41,015 nucleotides of DNA from Tardiphaga sp. (lineage in GTDB: Bacteria > Pseudomonadota > Alphaproteobacteria > Rhizobiales > Xanthobacteraceae), in assembly GCA_028290355.1 (NCBI GenBank), contig JAQGKA010000012.1, positions 1-41,015 of the forward strand, in the 5' to 3' direction. The number at the start of each line of letters is the position of its first letter. Within the stretch, counting starts at the first letter, position 1. This document shows, in pieces, positions 8,766-17,365 of this stretch. The position numbers and the translations under genes are program-made. The notes under the pieces were generated by a model, which saw only the letters and a list, made by a program, of their open reading frames with translations, made no database searches and had not been told where the DNA came from.

Positions 8766-9905
8766 ATGAAGGTCGTTCGAGTCGACGCAAGTGTTCATTC
8801 CATGCCTTTCGAAGGCGTTGCGGTTACGCAAGGCGTTGGTAACATGGTCAAACGAGATCTTGTGCTGGTGCGGGTGACTGCCGAGGATGGCACCGTTGGA
8901 TATGGCGAATCGCACATGGGCCTCAACCCGACCGCAATCGCCGAAGTGATCCGACACAGCATGGCGCCTCTCGTCATCGGTTCCGACCTTTTTGATAGCG
9001 AGGATATCTGGCACCGAATCTCTCGCCATCAGATTGTCACGCACGGGCTCGGTGCCGGTAGCGTCATTGCGCTCAGTGGGATCGATATCGCCTTATGGGA
9101 TCTCCGCGGGAAAGTGTTGGGCCAGCCGGTCTATCGCCTTCTCGGCGGCGCCAAGCGCAGGATCCGAGCTTATGCCGGCGGAATGGGGCTCGGTTGGCAG
9201 CCGAACGAAGATCTTGAGCGCGAGGTGTCCCGGCTCGTCGATGAGGGCTACACGGCAATCAAGTTGCGCGTCGGACAGGACGTTCAAGCTGACGCAAGTC
9301 GGGTACGGCACATCAGGCGGGCCTTCGAACGGCTCGATATCGCAGTCGACGCCGCGACGCGTTACAATTGGACTGATATTGGGCCAGTGATCCGCTATTG
9401 CGAAGACAACGCCGTGATGTGGCTTGAAGAGCCCTTCACCCCGGACAACTTGACCGCCTATGCCGACCTTCGCCGAGCGACGCGGATCCCGATCGCTGCG
9501 GGAGAGAACCACTATACCAAGCACGCCTTCCGCGATCTCATGGCTGCCGGCGCAATCGACATCGTGCAAGCCGACTGCACCAAGGCCGGAGGCATCACAG
9601 AGCTCAAGAAGATCTCGGACATGGCGGCGGCATGGCACCGGCCCGTCGCGCCTCACACCAGTCAAAGTATAATCAGTACGGCGGCCAACGTGCACCTGCT
9701 ATGCGCGATTCCGAACAGATTGATCTATGAGGCTGATATTTCGTCCATCAATCCTTGGCGAGATCGTCTGGCAACAAATCCCCTGGTGGTGAAAAATGGA
9801 TTCATTGAGCCAAATGATGAGCCCGGGCTTGGCGTCACAATCAACGAGGATATTCTGGCGGGCTACCCTGCCATAGCTGGCTCATCGTACGTGCCGCCGA
9901 ATTAG
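8766..9905 (+). CDS. Mandelate racemase/muconate lactonizing enzyme family protein
   Basis: A 379-residue enolase-superfamily enzyme with an N-terminal capping domain and a barrel domain. Metal ligands are visible as Asp195 (VDAATRYNW), Glu221 (LEEPFTPD) and Glu247 (AAGENHY). The catalytic side chains are Lys166 in a K-x-R motif (IKLRVG) and the Asp270/His297 dyad (VQADCTK, APHTSQS). These place it in the mandelate-racemase subgroup, which abstracts the alpha-proton of a carboxylate and either racemises or dehydrates it (sugar-acid dehydratases). ACGAAGGGTAAAAA precedes the start. It lies last in the operon after the receptor gene, so the substrate may be a hydroxy-acid feeding the CoA pathway. 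Racemase versus dehydratase is undecided. Confidence 0.87.
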   Translation: MKVVRVDASVHSMPFEGVAVTQGVGNMVKRDLVLVRVTAEDGTVGYGESHMGLNPTAIAEVIRHSMAPLVIGSDLFDSEDIWHRISRHQIVTHGLGAGSVIALSGIDIALWDLRGKVLGQPVYRLLGGAKRRIRAYAGGMGLGWQPNEDLEREVSRLVDEGYTAIKLRVGQDVQADASRVRHIRRAFERLDIAVDAATRYNWTDIGPVIRYCEDNAVMWLEEPFTPDNLTAYADLRRATRIPIAAGENHYTKHAFRDLMAAGAIDIVQADCTKAGGITELKKISDMAAAWHRPVAPHTSQSIISTAANVHLLCAIPNRLIYEADISSINPWRDRLATNPLVVKNGFIEPNDEPGLGVTINEDILAGYPAIAGSSYVPPN

Positions 9906-10019
9906 GCGGCCGCATTCTCCCACTAAGGAATAACTCTGTAAGAGCTAAAACCTCAGTGCGAGACAGTTGTTCGGTAATGGCGCTTAAGCGAAATGATGCG
10001 AGGCCGCATGCAAGGTCAA

Positions 10020-10742
10020 TCAGCGTACCAGCAGTGTGACGGCGAGCGGCACAAGCAAGGACGTTACCAGCGCATTCAGGCTCATTGCGATCCCGGCAAA
10101 AACTCCAGCTACCGCATCGACTTGAAAGGCTCGCGCGGTGCCGATGCCGTGTGACGCGAGGCCGACCGCAAAGCCGCGAGCGCGGAAGTCCGTGATACCC
10201 ATCCGGTTCATCAGCGGTGTGACGATCATGGCGCCCATGATTCCTGTCAGAATCACAGCGACCGCGGTAAGCGAGGCGTCTGCACCGAGCGATTCGCTAA
10301 TTCCCATAGCTACGCCCGCTGTGACCGATTTCGGGGCCAGCGACAGCACGACGGAGCGTGGTAAGCCGAGTGCTTGCGCTAATAGGACTACCGACACGAT
10401 GGCAGTGGCACAGCCGACCGCCAGCGCCACCAGCATGGGCAGGATCGCCGATGCTACGACTCTACGGTTCTCATAGAGCGGCACCGCGAGCGCCACCGTT
10501 GCTGGTCCCAACAGGAAATGCACGAACTGCGCGCCGCTGAAATACGTCGTGTAAGAGGTGCCGGTCACCAGCAGAAAAGCTGCGATGACCCACATCGAAT
10601 GGAATACCGGGTTGGCGAACGGATGCCGCCCTGAGGCCATCGAAAGCGCATCTGCGGTCGCGTAGACCAAAAGCGTCACAGTGAGCCACAAGAGCGGTGT
10701 TTGAGAGAGATAAACCCATAGCGAAAATGGATTTGAATTCAT
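10020..10742 (-). CDS. lrgB: LrgB/CidB-family integral membrane protein
   Basis: A 240-residue, highly hydrophobic protein with about 6-7 transmembrane segments. LLGPATVALAVPLY, SLAPKSVTAGVAMGI and ASHGIGTARAF are the conserved blocks of the LrgB/YohK family. These proteins were first described as modulators of murein hydrolase export and programmed lysis. Homologues, including plant PLGG1, transport glycolate/glycerate, and bacterial pairs take up pyruvate, lactate or related acids. The start overlaps the lrgA stop by 4 bases. In this catabolic setting a small-organic-acid transport role seems likelier than lysis control, but that is inference. Confidence 0.93.
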   Translation of the reverse strand: MNSNPFSLWVYLSQTPLLWLTVTLLVYATADALSMASGRHPFANPVFHSMWVIAAFLLVTGTSYTTYFSGAQFVHFLLGPATVALAVPLYENRRVVASAILPMLVALAVGCATAIVSVVLLAQALGLPRSVVLSLAPKSVTAGVAMGISESLGADASLTAVAVILTGIMGAMIVTPLMNRMGITDFRARGFAVGLASHGIGTARAFQVDAVAGVFAGIAMSLNALVTSLLVPLAVTLLVR

Positions 10743-11125
10743 GTCGCGGGCCGGTTACCAGCCATAAACCGGCCGACGAGCAGAAAAGTTGCAACCGTCA
10801 CCAGCAAAGTGACAACAACGGAGATCGCGAGAATCGCAGCAATGGCTATGCCATGCTCGGCTAAAAGATCTAGCTTCTGGACAATGCCAACGCCTGCAGG
10901 CACGAATAAAACTGACAGATGCGCCAGCAAACCTTTGGCGCCGGCCTCGACTCCATTACCTTGAAGGGGTCCGTGCGCCAAACGTGTGAAACGGTCGCGC
11001 AAGAGCAGCAAGATCAATAGCAACATCATTCCGACGACCGGTCCGGGCACAGGCACCGCAAGACTATGAACAAAGATCTCGCCTACCAACTGGCACAGCA
11101 AAATCAGACTTAAGCTCGCGATCAT
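10739..11125 (-). CDS. lrgA: LrgA/CidA-family holin-like membrane protein
   Basis: A 128-residue protein with four predicted membrane helices, matching LrgA/CidA. SLILLCQLVGEIFVHSLAVPVPGPVVGMMLLL is followed by a polar segment (RDRFTRLAHG) and then HLSVLFVPAGVGIV, the most conserved block of the family. The ORF can extend to a TTG at 11176, but those residues are not hydrophobic and the ATG at 11125 gives the usual N-terminus. It is coupled to lrgB by an ATGA overlap and presumably forms a complex with it in the inner membrane. Confidence 0.92.
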   Translation of the reverse strand: MIASLSLILLCQLVGEIFVHSLAVPVPGPVVGMMLLLILLLLRDRFTRLAHGPLQGNGVEAGAKGLLAHLSVLFVPAGVGIVQKLDLLAEHGIAIAAILAISVVVTLLVTVATFLLVGRFMAGNRPAT

Positions 11126-11175
11126 GGGCTGTCCGTGGCAATCCGGCTGATCCCCCCAACAGGCGAGTTTCAGCA

Positions 11176-11205
11176 ATATCTCTCAAAAAGTTGCGTCTAT
11201 ATCAA
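11176..11205 (-). promoter_or_regulatory. Candidate sigma-70 promoter of lrgAB
   Basis: Read on the minus strand, TTGATA (11205-11200) and AGATAT (11181-11176) are separated by 18 bases and lie about 50 bases upstream of the lrgA ATG. The boxes match the consensus at 5/6 and 3/6 positions. This is sequence-pattern evidence only. Confidence 0.35.
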
Positions 11206-11655
11206 GAGATTGGACGCGAGATGAAATATCAGCTTGTCAGACGATTGCGTGGCCCGTCGATCGACTCGGGCGGCCGTTGAGAGCCGACCGATCTGAAGCC
11301 GCTTGAGTCTCTTTCTTCGATCGGCACGGGCGTGAAGGCGCGGTGACGGCATCTAGGGACCGCTGCTCTGTTCGGTCTAGGGCTGGTACGCCGGCCACCA
11401 AGGGGCAGGCTCCTAATCCCAGGTCTCCAATCCGCCCTGGTTCTCGACGCGATGAAAAGCGCTCCGCGGACTAGTTGTCTTAGCCATGCTGTATCGACCG
11501 TCGTCGCAGCACATCCGTTTGACGGTATCTTGATGCACGCTCTCGGCGCGGACCATTGTTAGGTGGGGCGAGGAAATGGCCTCTGTCCGACTGACCGCTT
11601 CGCCGATGAGCAGCACCACAACGGCGGTGGAAGGCCGGCTTGGCATCGTAGTCTT
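11206..11655. other. Non-coding stretch without recognisable features
   Basis: About 450 bases between lrgAB and the downstream end of the next minus-strand gene. The only ORF (77 codons, minus strand, 11413-11646) has no recognisable sequence and no good start. I see no terminator with a T-tract, no tRNA and no repeat here. Confidence 0.5.
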
Positions 11656-13824
11656 CTATTCGGTTGGTCTTTTCACAATAAGCGCATCAACCGTGGTGAT
11701 ACGGTTCGCGCCACAGATCAACGGGTTGAAATCCATTTCCGCAATTGTCACGCGGTGATCGTCGGCGAGTTCCGAGACGCGCGCCACAATCTCGCTGAGC
11801 GCATCGATATCGATTGCCGCGCTGCCGCGAAAGCCGGTCAGCAATGTCGCGCCCTTCAGACCGATAACCATGCGTCGCGCTTCTGCGGCTGAGACAGGAG
11901 CGATTGCAATGGCGACGTCTTTCAGCAGTTCGACTAGAATTCCTCCCAGTCCGACCATCACCAGCGGGCCGAACAGCGGATCGTTGCGCACGCCGACCAT
12001 GACCTCCACGCCCTTAGGGATCATCGGTTGGACCAGCAGTCCGTTGATGCGCGGTGTCGGAACGATGGCGCGCGCGCGTTCGAACAGAAGACGCCCAGCA
12101 TCGCGGACATCCTGCGCATTCTGCACGCTGAGGCTGACCACGCCGGCTTCCGTCTTGTGCATGATGTCCGGGCTCTCGATCTTGAGCACGACGGGATATC
12201 CCAGACGATCGGCTGCGACCACAGCATCATCGGCGGTCGCCACCACAGCCTCTTCGACCACGGGAATGCCGTAAGTGGCGGCGACGCGCTTGCTCTGGCT
12301 CTCGGTCAACGCCGCCTCGGTGGTGGCGTTCAGGATCTCGGCTGCGCGTCCTGCAGCTTCCGGTGGGGAGCACCGTGCGGCCGGCTTGTCGGGCACCATG
12401 TGACGCAAGCGTTCGCGCTGCTGCCAAGCAGCCAGGGTGGCAAAGCAGCGATCCATGCCAATGAACAACGCAAGATGGCTGTCTCGATGGGTTTCGATCG
12501 TACCCGGGCCGCCAAGCCAGGCCGGCGCCCAGACGTTGCAAACGATCTTGCCATGTTTGGCGGCGGCGCGGCCGAAGACGGGGAGCCGGGAGGTGGCGGA
12601 TTCGTAGGCATAAGCGTGCGACGTCACCATCGCGCCGAATTGCCCGTCAGCCATCAAAGCATCGACACAGGTATCCAGCGCGGCCATGTCGTTCATCAGT
12701 TGCGCGGTAACGTCGCAGGGATTTCGCGGCGAACCGAAGTCCGGCACGTGGGTCGCCAGCAGCTCGCGTGCGTGGGCATCAGGTTGTGGCAACGGAATGC
12801 CGTGCAGTTCGGCCTTGTCTGCCGCCATGATAGTGGCGCCCCCAGAGGTCGCGATCACGGCAACGCCATCCGCTTTGGGAGGCGGCGCCTTCGCGAAGAA
12901 CGCGGCGGTCTCGATCAGATATTCGAGCCGATCGACCTGGATGACCCCGGCGCGCGCGAACATCGCGGCATAGGCTTCGTTCGATCCCGCGAGCGAGCCG
13001 GTATGCGACATCGCCGCGCGCGCGCCTTCGTTACCAGTGGCCATCTTGTACATGATGACCGGCTTGTTGACGGACCACGCAAGTCGCAGGGCATGATCCA
13101 TGCGCTGTGGATGCGCCATGCCCTCGAATACGCAGACGATCGCCTTACACGCAGGATCTTTTGCGAGGTAGGCGACATAGTCGGCGACGTCGACATCGGC
13201 CGAGTTTCCGGCGGTCAGGACATGACTGACCGCGACGCCAAGCTCGGCTGCCTGTGCCAGCGAGAAGCCGAGGGACCCTGACTGGCTGACAATGCCGATG
13301 GCATGCGGCAAAAGCGGGCGGCGTGCGGGCATCGCCGAGAACGTCAGGCCGGCACCGATGTCGTAGTTGAGAAGGCCGATCGTGTTGGGGCCGACGAGGC
13401 GCATATTCGCGCCACGCGCGAGGGCGACGATCCGACTCTGCTCGGCCACGCGATCGGGCTTTGCCGTTTCGGCGAGGCCGGACGCGACGATCACGACCCC
13501 GCCGACGCCTGCGCTCGCGCAATCCTGCACCACGCTCTCGACCATCTCCCGGGGCACGGCGACAAACACGCAGTCGGGTACTTCGCCGATGGCCTGTACC
13601 GAGGGGAAACAAGGTCGGCCTGCCACGGAGGTGGCGCGCGCATTCACCAGATGCACCGGGCCATCGAAGCTCTGCAAGTTCTCCATCGCGCGATTGCCGA
13701 ATGAACCCTTGCGGTCGGAGGCGCCGACGATGGCGACGCTGCGCGGAGCGATCAATCGTCTGAGATCATCCCGGGCATAGGGCGTCAGGCGCGGGGCCAG
13801 AATCGGAGCGTCTGCTGTGGTCAT
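11656..13824 (-). CDS. ADP-forming acyl-CoA synthetase (fused type), second copy
   Basis: A 722-residue acid:CoA ligase of the same family as the gene at 933, but clearly divergent from it. The CoA-binding domain starts at LIAPRSVAIVGASDRKGSFG. The central domain has IVSQSGSLGFSLAQ and MSHTGSLAGSNEAY, with the family's catalytic His. The C-terminal ATP-grasp domain has YPVVLKIESPDIMHKTEAGVV and FGPLVMVGLGGILVELLKD. I take the ATG at 13824 with GAGAGAACG upstream, not the ORF start at 13899, because the extra residues are unconserved. It is transcribed away from the TctC-like receptor and aldolase genes, from a shared intergenic region of about 230 bases. Its substrate may be the ligand of that receptor (inference). 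Confidence 0.88.
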   Translation of the reverse strand: MTTADAPILAPRLTPYARDDLRRLIAPRSVAIVGASDRKGSFGNRAMENLQSFDGPVHLVNARATSVAGRPCFPSVQAIGEVPDCVFVAVPREMVESVVQDCASAGVGGVVIVASGLAETAKPDRVAEQSRIVALARGANMRLVGPNTIGLLNYDIGAGLTFSAMPARRPLLPHAIGIVSQSGSLGFSLAQAAELGVAVSHVLTAGNSADVDVADYVAYLAKDPACKAIVCVFEGMAHPQRMDHALRLAWSVNKPVIMYKMATGNEGARAAMSHTGSLAGSNEAYAAMFARAGVIQVDRLEYLIETAAFFAKAPPPKADGVAVIATSGGATIMAADKAELHGIPLPQPDAHARELLATHVPDFGSPRNPCDVTAQLMNDMAALDTCVDALMADGQFGAMVTSHAYAYESATSRLPVFGRAAAKHGKIVCNVWAPAWLGGPGTIETHRDSHLALFIGMDRCFATLAAWQQRERLRHMVPDKPAARCSPPEAAGRAAEILNATTEAALTESQSKRVAATYGIPVVEEAVVATADDAVVAADRLGYPVVLKIESPDIMHKTEAGVVSLSVQNAQDVRDAGRLLFERARAIVPTPRINGLLVQPMIPKGVEVMVGVRNDPLFGPLVMVGLGGILVELLKDVAIAIAPVSAAEARRMVIGLKGATLLTGFRGSAAIDIDALSEIVARVSELADDHRVTIAEMDFNPLICGANRITTVDALIVKRPTE

Positions 13825-14055
13825 GGGAATCGTTCTCTCGCCAGTGCGGCTCGTCATTGAAGTGAGGCGAGCCTTCGCGTCACCATCCCATAGCAGCACG
13901 CCGCGTCAACCCATCGCAGTAATGTCGATTTGAGCGAGCCTGCATGCAGCACTGCAGAGTGGCTGCATCTTTGCGGAGGCCATGTTGTGTGCCACAGTCC
14001 TTCAATTGCAAAAGTCGACGCCGAATGGCGCGAGATATCAGGGAAGGAAGCTAAT

Positions 14056-15036
14056 ATGCCCACGCTCAGTTTTTCTCGGGTGCTCGGAGGCATGGCGGTG
14101 GCGCTGCTGGCCTTCGCCGACACTCAAGCGCACGCGCAAGCCTATCCCGATCATAATATCACCCTCGTCGTTCCATTTCCGCCGGGCGGAACAACCGACA
14201 TCGTCGGTCGCATTCTGGTCGAGCAACTCAGCGCGGACTTCGGAAAACAGGTCGTGATCGAAAATCGCGGCGGCGCCAGTACGTCGCTCGGCGCGCAGAT
14301 GGTCGCCGGCGCAGACAAGGACGGCTATACGTTGCTGTTCGCCAGCGCGACGACCTTCACGACGAACCCACATCTGCTTCCCTCCATCAAGTACAAGCTG
14401 GAGGATTTCGCGCCGGTCGCGATGGTAGTGAAGGTGCCGTTCGCCTTCGTCGTCAGAAAGGACTTTCCCGCGGCCGACATCACGGCATTTCGCGCCTATG
14501 CGCTGGCCAATCCGGGCAAGGTCAATAACGCCACGAACGGACCGGGCAGCACGGTACATCTGATGGGCGAGATCGTGGCGCGCGGGCTCGGGGTCAAGTT
14601 CCAGCATGTGCATTATCGCGGCGCCGCGCCTGCGATGAACGATATGCTCGGAGGCATCGTCGACAGCAACGTGGAGGCGCTGACGAATTCAGCGCCAAAC
14701 CACAAGGCAGGCATGTATCGCGCGTTGGCCGTGTTGTCGGAGCAGCGTCTGCCGCAGATGCCGGACGTGCCGACATTCAAGGAACTGGGCTACCCCAGCA
14801 TTGTCGGTGAAACGTGGTTCGCGGTATTCGCGCCGGCCGGCACGCCTCAGCCCGTGCTGGACAAGCTCAGCAGTTCAATCACACGCGTCGTGAACACGCC
14901 CGATTTCGCGAAGCGCATGGAAGCGATCGGCAACGTGCCATGGGCGATGACGCCGGCCGAACTTGGTGCCCATGTGGTGAGTGAACGGGAACGTCTGGGC
15001 AAGCTCATTCGCGACGCTAACATCACCGTGGAATGA
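14056..15036 (+). CDS. TctC/Bug-family periplasmic carboxylate-binding protein, second copy
   Basis: A 326-residue TTT-type receptor. A signal peptide covers about residues 1-28 (LGGMAVALLAFADTQAHAQA), then YPDHNITLVVPFPPGGTTD, the Bug hallmark. GYTLLFASATTFTTNP, VHYRGAAPAMNDMLGGIVD and TWFAVFAPAGTPQPV follow. The ORF track begins at 13930, but the ATG at 14056, preceded by GGGAAGGAAG, gives the secretion signal. It is an orphan receptor like the one at 7647, with no tctA or tctB nearby. It is followed 81 bases later by the aldolase-family gene, likely in one transcript. Confidence 0.92.
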   Translation: MPTLSFSRVLGGMAVALLAFADTQAHAQAYPDHNITLVVPFPPGGTTDIVGRILVEQLSADFGKQVVIENRGGASTSLGAQMVAGADKDGYTLLFASATTFTTNPHLLPSIKYKLEDFAPVAMVVKVPFAFVVRKDFPAADITAFRAYALANPGKVNNATNGPGSTVHLMGEIVARGLGVKFQHVHYRGAAPAMNDMLGGIVDSNVEALTNSAPNHKAGMYRALAVLSEQRLPQMPDVPTFKELGYPSIVGETWFAVFAPAGTPQPVLDKLSSSITRVVNTPDFAKRMEAIGNVPWAMTPAELGAHVVSERERLGKLIRDANITVE

Positions 15037-15117
15037 AAGGCTGAGGAGGATCGCCGACCGCTTGCCTGCGGGGTGAGCGGTCACTAACCTGCAGCAAAAC
15101 AATCAAGGGAGAAACCT

Positions 15118-15912
15118 ATGAATGCCGCCATAAGTGCACCGGCCGTTAAGGTCGTTCGATCGGTCCAGGATCAGGTCAGCCCGGAAGAATGGCAGTCACG
15201 CGTCAACCTTGCGGCTTGTTATCGCCTGACCGCCATGTACGGCATGACCGAAATGATCGCCAATCACATCTCTTGCCGCGTGCCGGGCACGGAGAACGAG
15301 TTTCTTATTAATCCCTATGGCATGCTCTATGAGGAGATCGACGCGTCGAGCCTCGTCAAAATCGATGTCGACGGCAACGTCCTGTTCAACGCGTCCGATT
15401 ACGCTGTGAACGCGGCCGGCTTCGTAATCCATAGCGCGATCCATATGGCGCGCCATGATGTCGATTGCGTTGCGCACACGCATACGGTTGCCGGCATGGC
15501 GGTCTCTGCAATGGAGTGCGGGTTACTACCGGTGGCGCAGACCTGCATGCGGTTCCTCCACGTCGCCTATCATGACTTCGAGGGCATCGCGGACAATCCT
15601 GAAGAGCGGGAGCGACTTGTTGCTCATCTCGGCAACTATGAAGCCATGGTGCTGCGCAATCACGGACTGCTCGTGGTCGGCAAGACGATTGCCGCGGCAT
15701 TCAATGTGCTGTTTCGGATGGAGCGCGCTTGCGAGGTGCAGGTCGCAGCCCTTTCCTGCAACACCAAGCTGATCACGCCTCCGCAAGAGGTCCTGCAACA
15801 GACTTACGATCGTATGAAGCCGCGCGACAACGTGCCGGGCCTCAGTGGTGAACTGGCCTGGCCCGCGCTTCTCCGCAAGCTCGACCGGGTTGATCCGTCA
15901 TATCGGAATTGA
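15118..15912 (+). CDS. Class II aldolase/adducin family protein
   Basis: A 264-residue protein of the class II aldolase/adducin (AraD/FucA-like) fold. The zinc-binding histidines are visible as HTHT (near residue 120) and in RNHGLLVVG (near residue 180). INPYGMLYEEIDASSLVKID is the typical substrate-loop region. Members cleave or decarboxylate sugar phosphates or hydroxy-acids using Zn2+; this subgroup is annotated only at family level. AAGGGAGAAACCT before the ATG is a strong ribosome-binding site. It follows a carboxylate receptor gene and ends in a terminator, so it may process the imported acid. Confidence 0.9.
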   Translation: MNAAISAPAVKVVRSVQDQVSPEEWQSRVNLAACYRLTAMYGMTEMIANHISCRVPGTENEFLINPYGMLYEEIDASSLVKIDVDGNVLFNASDYAVNAAGFVIHSAIHMARHDVDCVAHTHTVAGMAVSAMECGLLPVAQTCMRFLHVAYHDFEGIADNPEERERLVAHLGNYEAMVLRNHGLLVVGKTIAAAFNVLFRMERACEVQVAALSCNTKLITPPQEVLQQTYDRMKPRDNVPGLSGELAWPALLRKLDRVDPSYRN

Positions 15913-16058
15913 TGGAGGCGGCAGCCATGTCCTGGATGGCCGCTCATGGCGCAAAGCGGACGGTCATGAGGTTGGGGGAGGACGATTTCAAGACCTTTTG
16001 TTCAGGGCGTAGTTCACGAAGAAGCCAGAAGTCGGTGTGAGATTTCTGGTTGGTACTT

Positions 16059-16084
16059 GCGCCGTGAACCGCGGCGCGTTTTTT
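16059..16084 (+). terminator. Rho-independent terminator after the aldolase gene
   Basis: GCGCCG and CGGCGC form a perfect 6-bp GC stem with a 7-base loop, followed by G and six T residues. It lies between the convergent aldolase and MFS genes and would end the rightward transcript. Confidence 0.75.
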
Positions 16085-16088
16085 CGCG

Positions 16089-17321
16089 CTAATGATGCGG
16101 CGCCGGACGCCGAATGGCCTCCGGTGTCATTGTGCGGGCCAAGGCAGCGCCGACCGCGAGAAGCGCAGCGGTGGTGAGAAACACGGCATGGACTCCGAGG
16201 TGGCCTCCGATAAAACCCCCGAGCAGCGGACCGACGACCTGACCGGCGAATTGCGACGAGACAAGGTAGCCCAGGATCGATCCCGCGTTGCTGTCGGTGA
16301 CGTTGTTCCGGATGACGCTGGTGATGCTCGGGAGAAGTCCGCCAAGCGCCAGCCCCATCGCGAAGCGCAAGCCGATCAGCTGCCATGCCGCGACCGCGTA
16401 GGCCTGCGGCAGCAGCAGACAGGCGGCGGCAGCCATGCAGGCCGCGATGATGATCCAGGGGTTCAGGCGATCGCCCAGCTTGCCGAGATAGGACGCCGAC
16501 AGGACGCTGCCTAAAGCGGTCGCTGAAATCACCAGCCCCGAGACGAAGGTGACCTGTGGCTGCGGAACGAACTGGCCGACGAAGATGGTGATGATCGGCT
16601 CGATTGACATGTTGGCGAACACGGTGAGCAGCCCCAGGCCAAGCATGAGAAACACCACCCGCCGGTCGGCGACGGACGACCAGCCGCCGGCCTTGCCGCG
16701 CGCCGCAGCCGGCCGCGGGTCCTCGTGGATCAGGAAAACCGTAGCGAGGAACGCGAAGAAGATCAGGCTGCCGACCAGGAAGAAGGTTTCGCGGATGCCG
16801 ATCATCTTCGGAAGAACGCCGCCGATCAGCGGGCCCACCAGATTGCCAGCCATGATCCCCGACGACAGCGTGCCGAGCGCCCATCCCGAGCGGTTCTTCG
16901 GCGATTGCGTGGCAACCAGAATCATCGAGCCGGAGGCGTAGCCGCCGACCAGCCCGACGAGCAGCCGCAGCCCGAACAGCTGCCAGATGTTGTCGACGAA
17001 GCCCATCAGCGACATGCCGATGGCCATGCCAAGGCTGGCGCGGACCAGCATGATCTTGCGGCCGTAGCGATCGGCCAGCTTGCCCCACAACGGCGCGATC
17101 ATTCCGGCCGTGAAGAACGCCGCCGCAAAGCAGGCGCCGGACCACTGGGCGATCGCGGCCTGGCCGCCGACGCCGAGCTGCTCGACGTAGAGCGGCAGGA
17201 ACGGCAAGATCAACGTCAGCGAGACGATGGTCGTGAACGATCCGAACACGCAAACCGCGAGGTTGCGTTTCCAGTAGCGCGACCCCGCGCTGTCGTCCTT
17301 GGTTGATTCAAGCAATGTCAA
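16089..17321 (-). CDS. MFS transporter, DHA1-like (multidrug/solute)
   Basis: A 12-helix major facilitator protein of about 410 residues. The first helix (AVCVFGSFTTIVSLTLILPFLPLYV) is followed by GMIAPLWGKLADRYGRKIMLVRA, the loop 2-3 MFS motif A. LRLLVGLVGGYASGSM and LGTLSSGIMAGNLVGPLIGG resemble motifs of MdtG-like DHA1 carriers, with a repeat of the half-fold after residue 210. The ORF track extends it to 745 residues, but the added part is an arginine-rich shadow of the ligase gene. No ATG fits: a TTG at 17321 (or 17315), after GAAGG, is the most likely start, 44 bases after the ligase stop. It is last in the leftward operon and could export a product or import substrate. Confidence 0.85.
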   Translation of the reverse strand: MTLLESTKDDSAGSRYWKRNLAVCVFGSFTTIVSLTLILPFLPLYVEQLGVGGQAAIAQWSGACFAAAFFTAGMIAPLWGKLADRYGRKIMLVRASLGMAIGMSLMGFVDNIWQLFGLRLLVGLVGGYASGSMILVATQSPKNRSGWALGTLSSGIMAGNLVGPLIGGVLPKMIGIRETFFLVGSLIFFAFLATVFLIHEDPRPAAARGKAGGWSSVADRRVVFLMLGLGLLTVFANMSIEPIITIFVGQFVPQPQVTFVSGLVISATALGSVLSASYLGKLGDRLNPWIIIAACMAAAACLLLPQAYAVAAWQLIGLRFAMGLALGGLLPSITSVIRNNVTDSNAGSILGYLVSSQFAGQVVGPLLGGFIGGHLGVHAVFLTTAALLAVGAALARTMTPEAIRRPAPHH

Positions 17322-17365
17322 ATGCAGATCGCCTTCGTGTACGGCGCGCGTGGCGCGCGGCGGCT

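Noticed and set aside
11413-11646. 77-codon minus-strand ORF in the empty region
   Set aside because: No good ribosome-binding site and no family resemblance.
12028-13281. 417-codon plus-strand ORF
   Set aside because: It lies wholly opposite the ADP-forming synthetase gene and has His/Arg/Gly-rich composition with no recognisable domain; a shadow of high-GC coding DNA.
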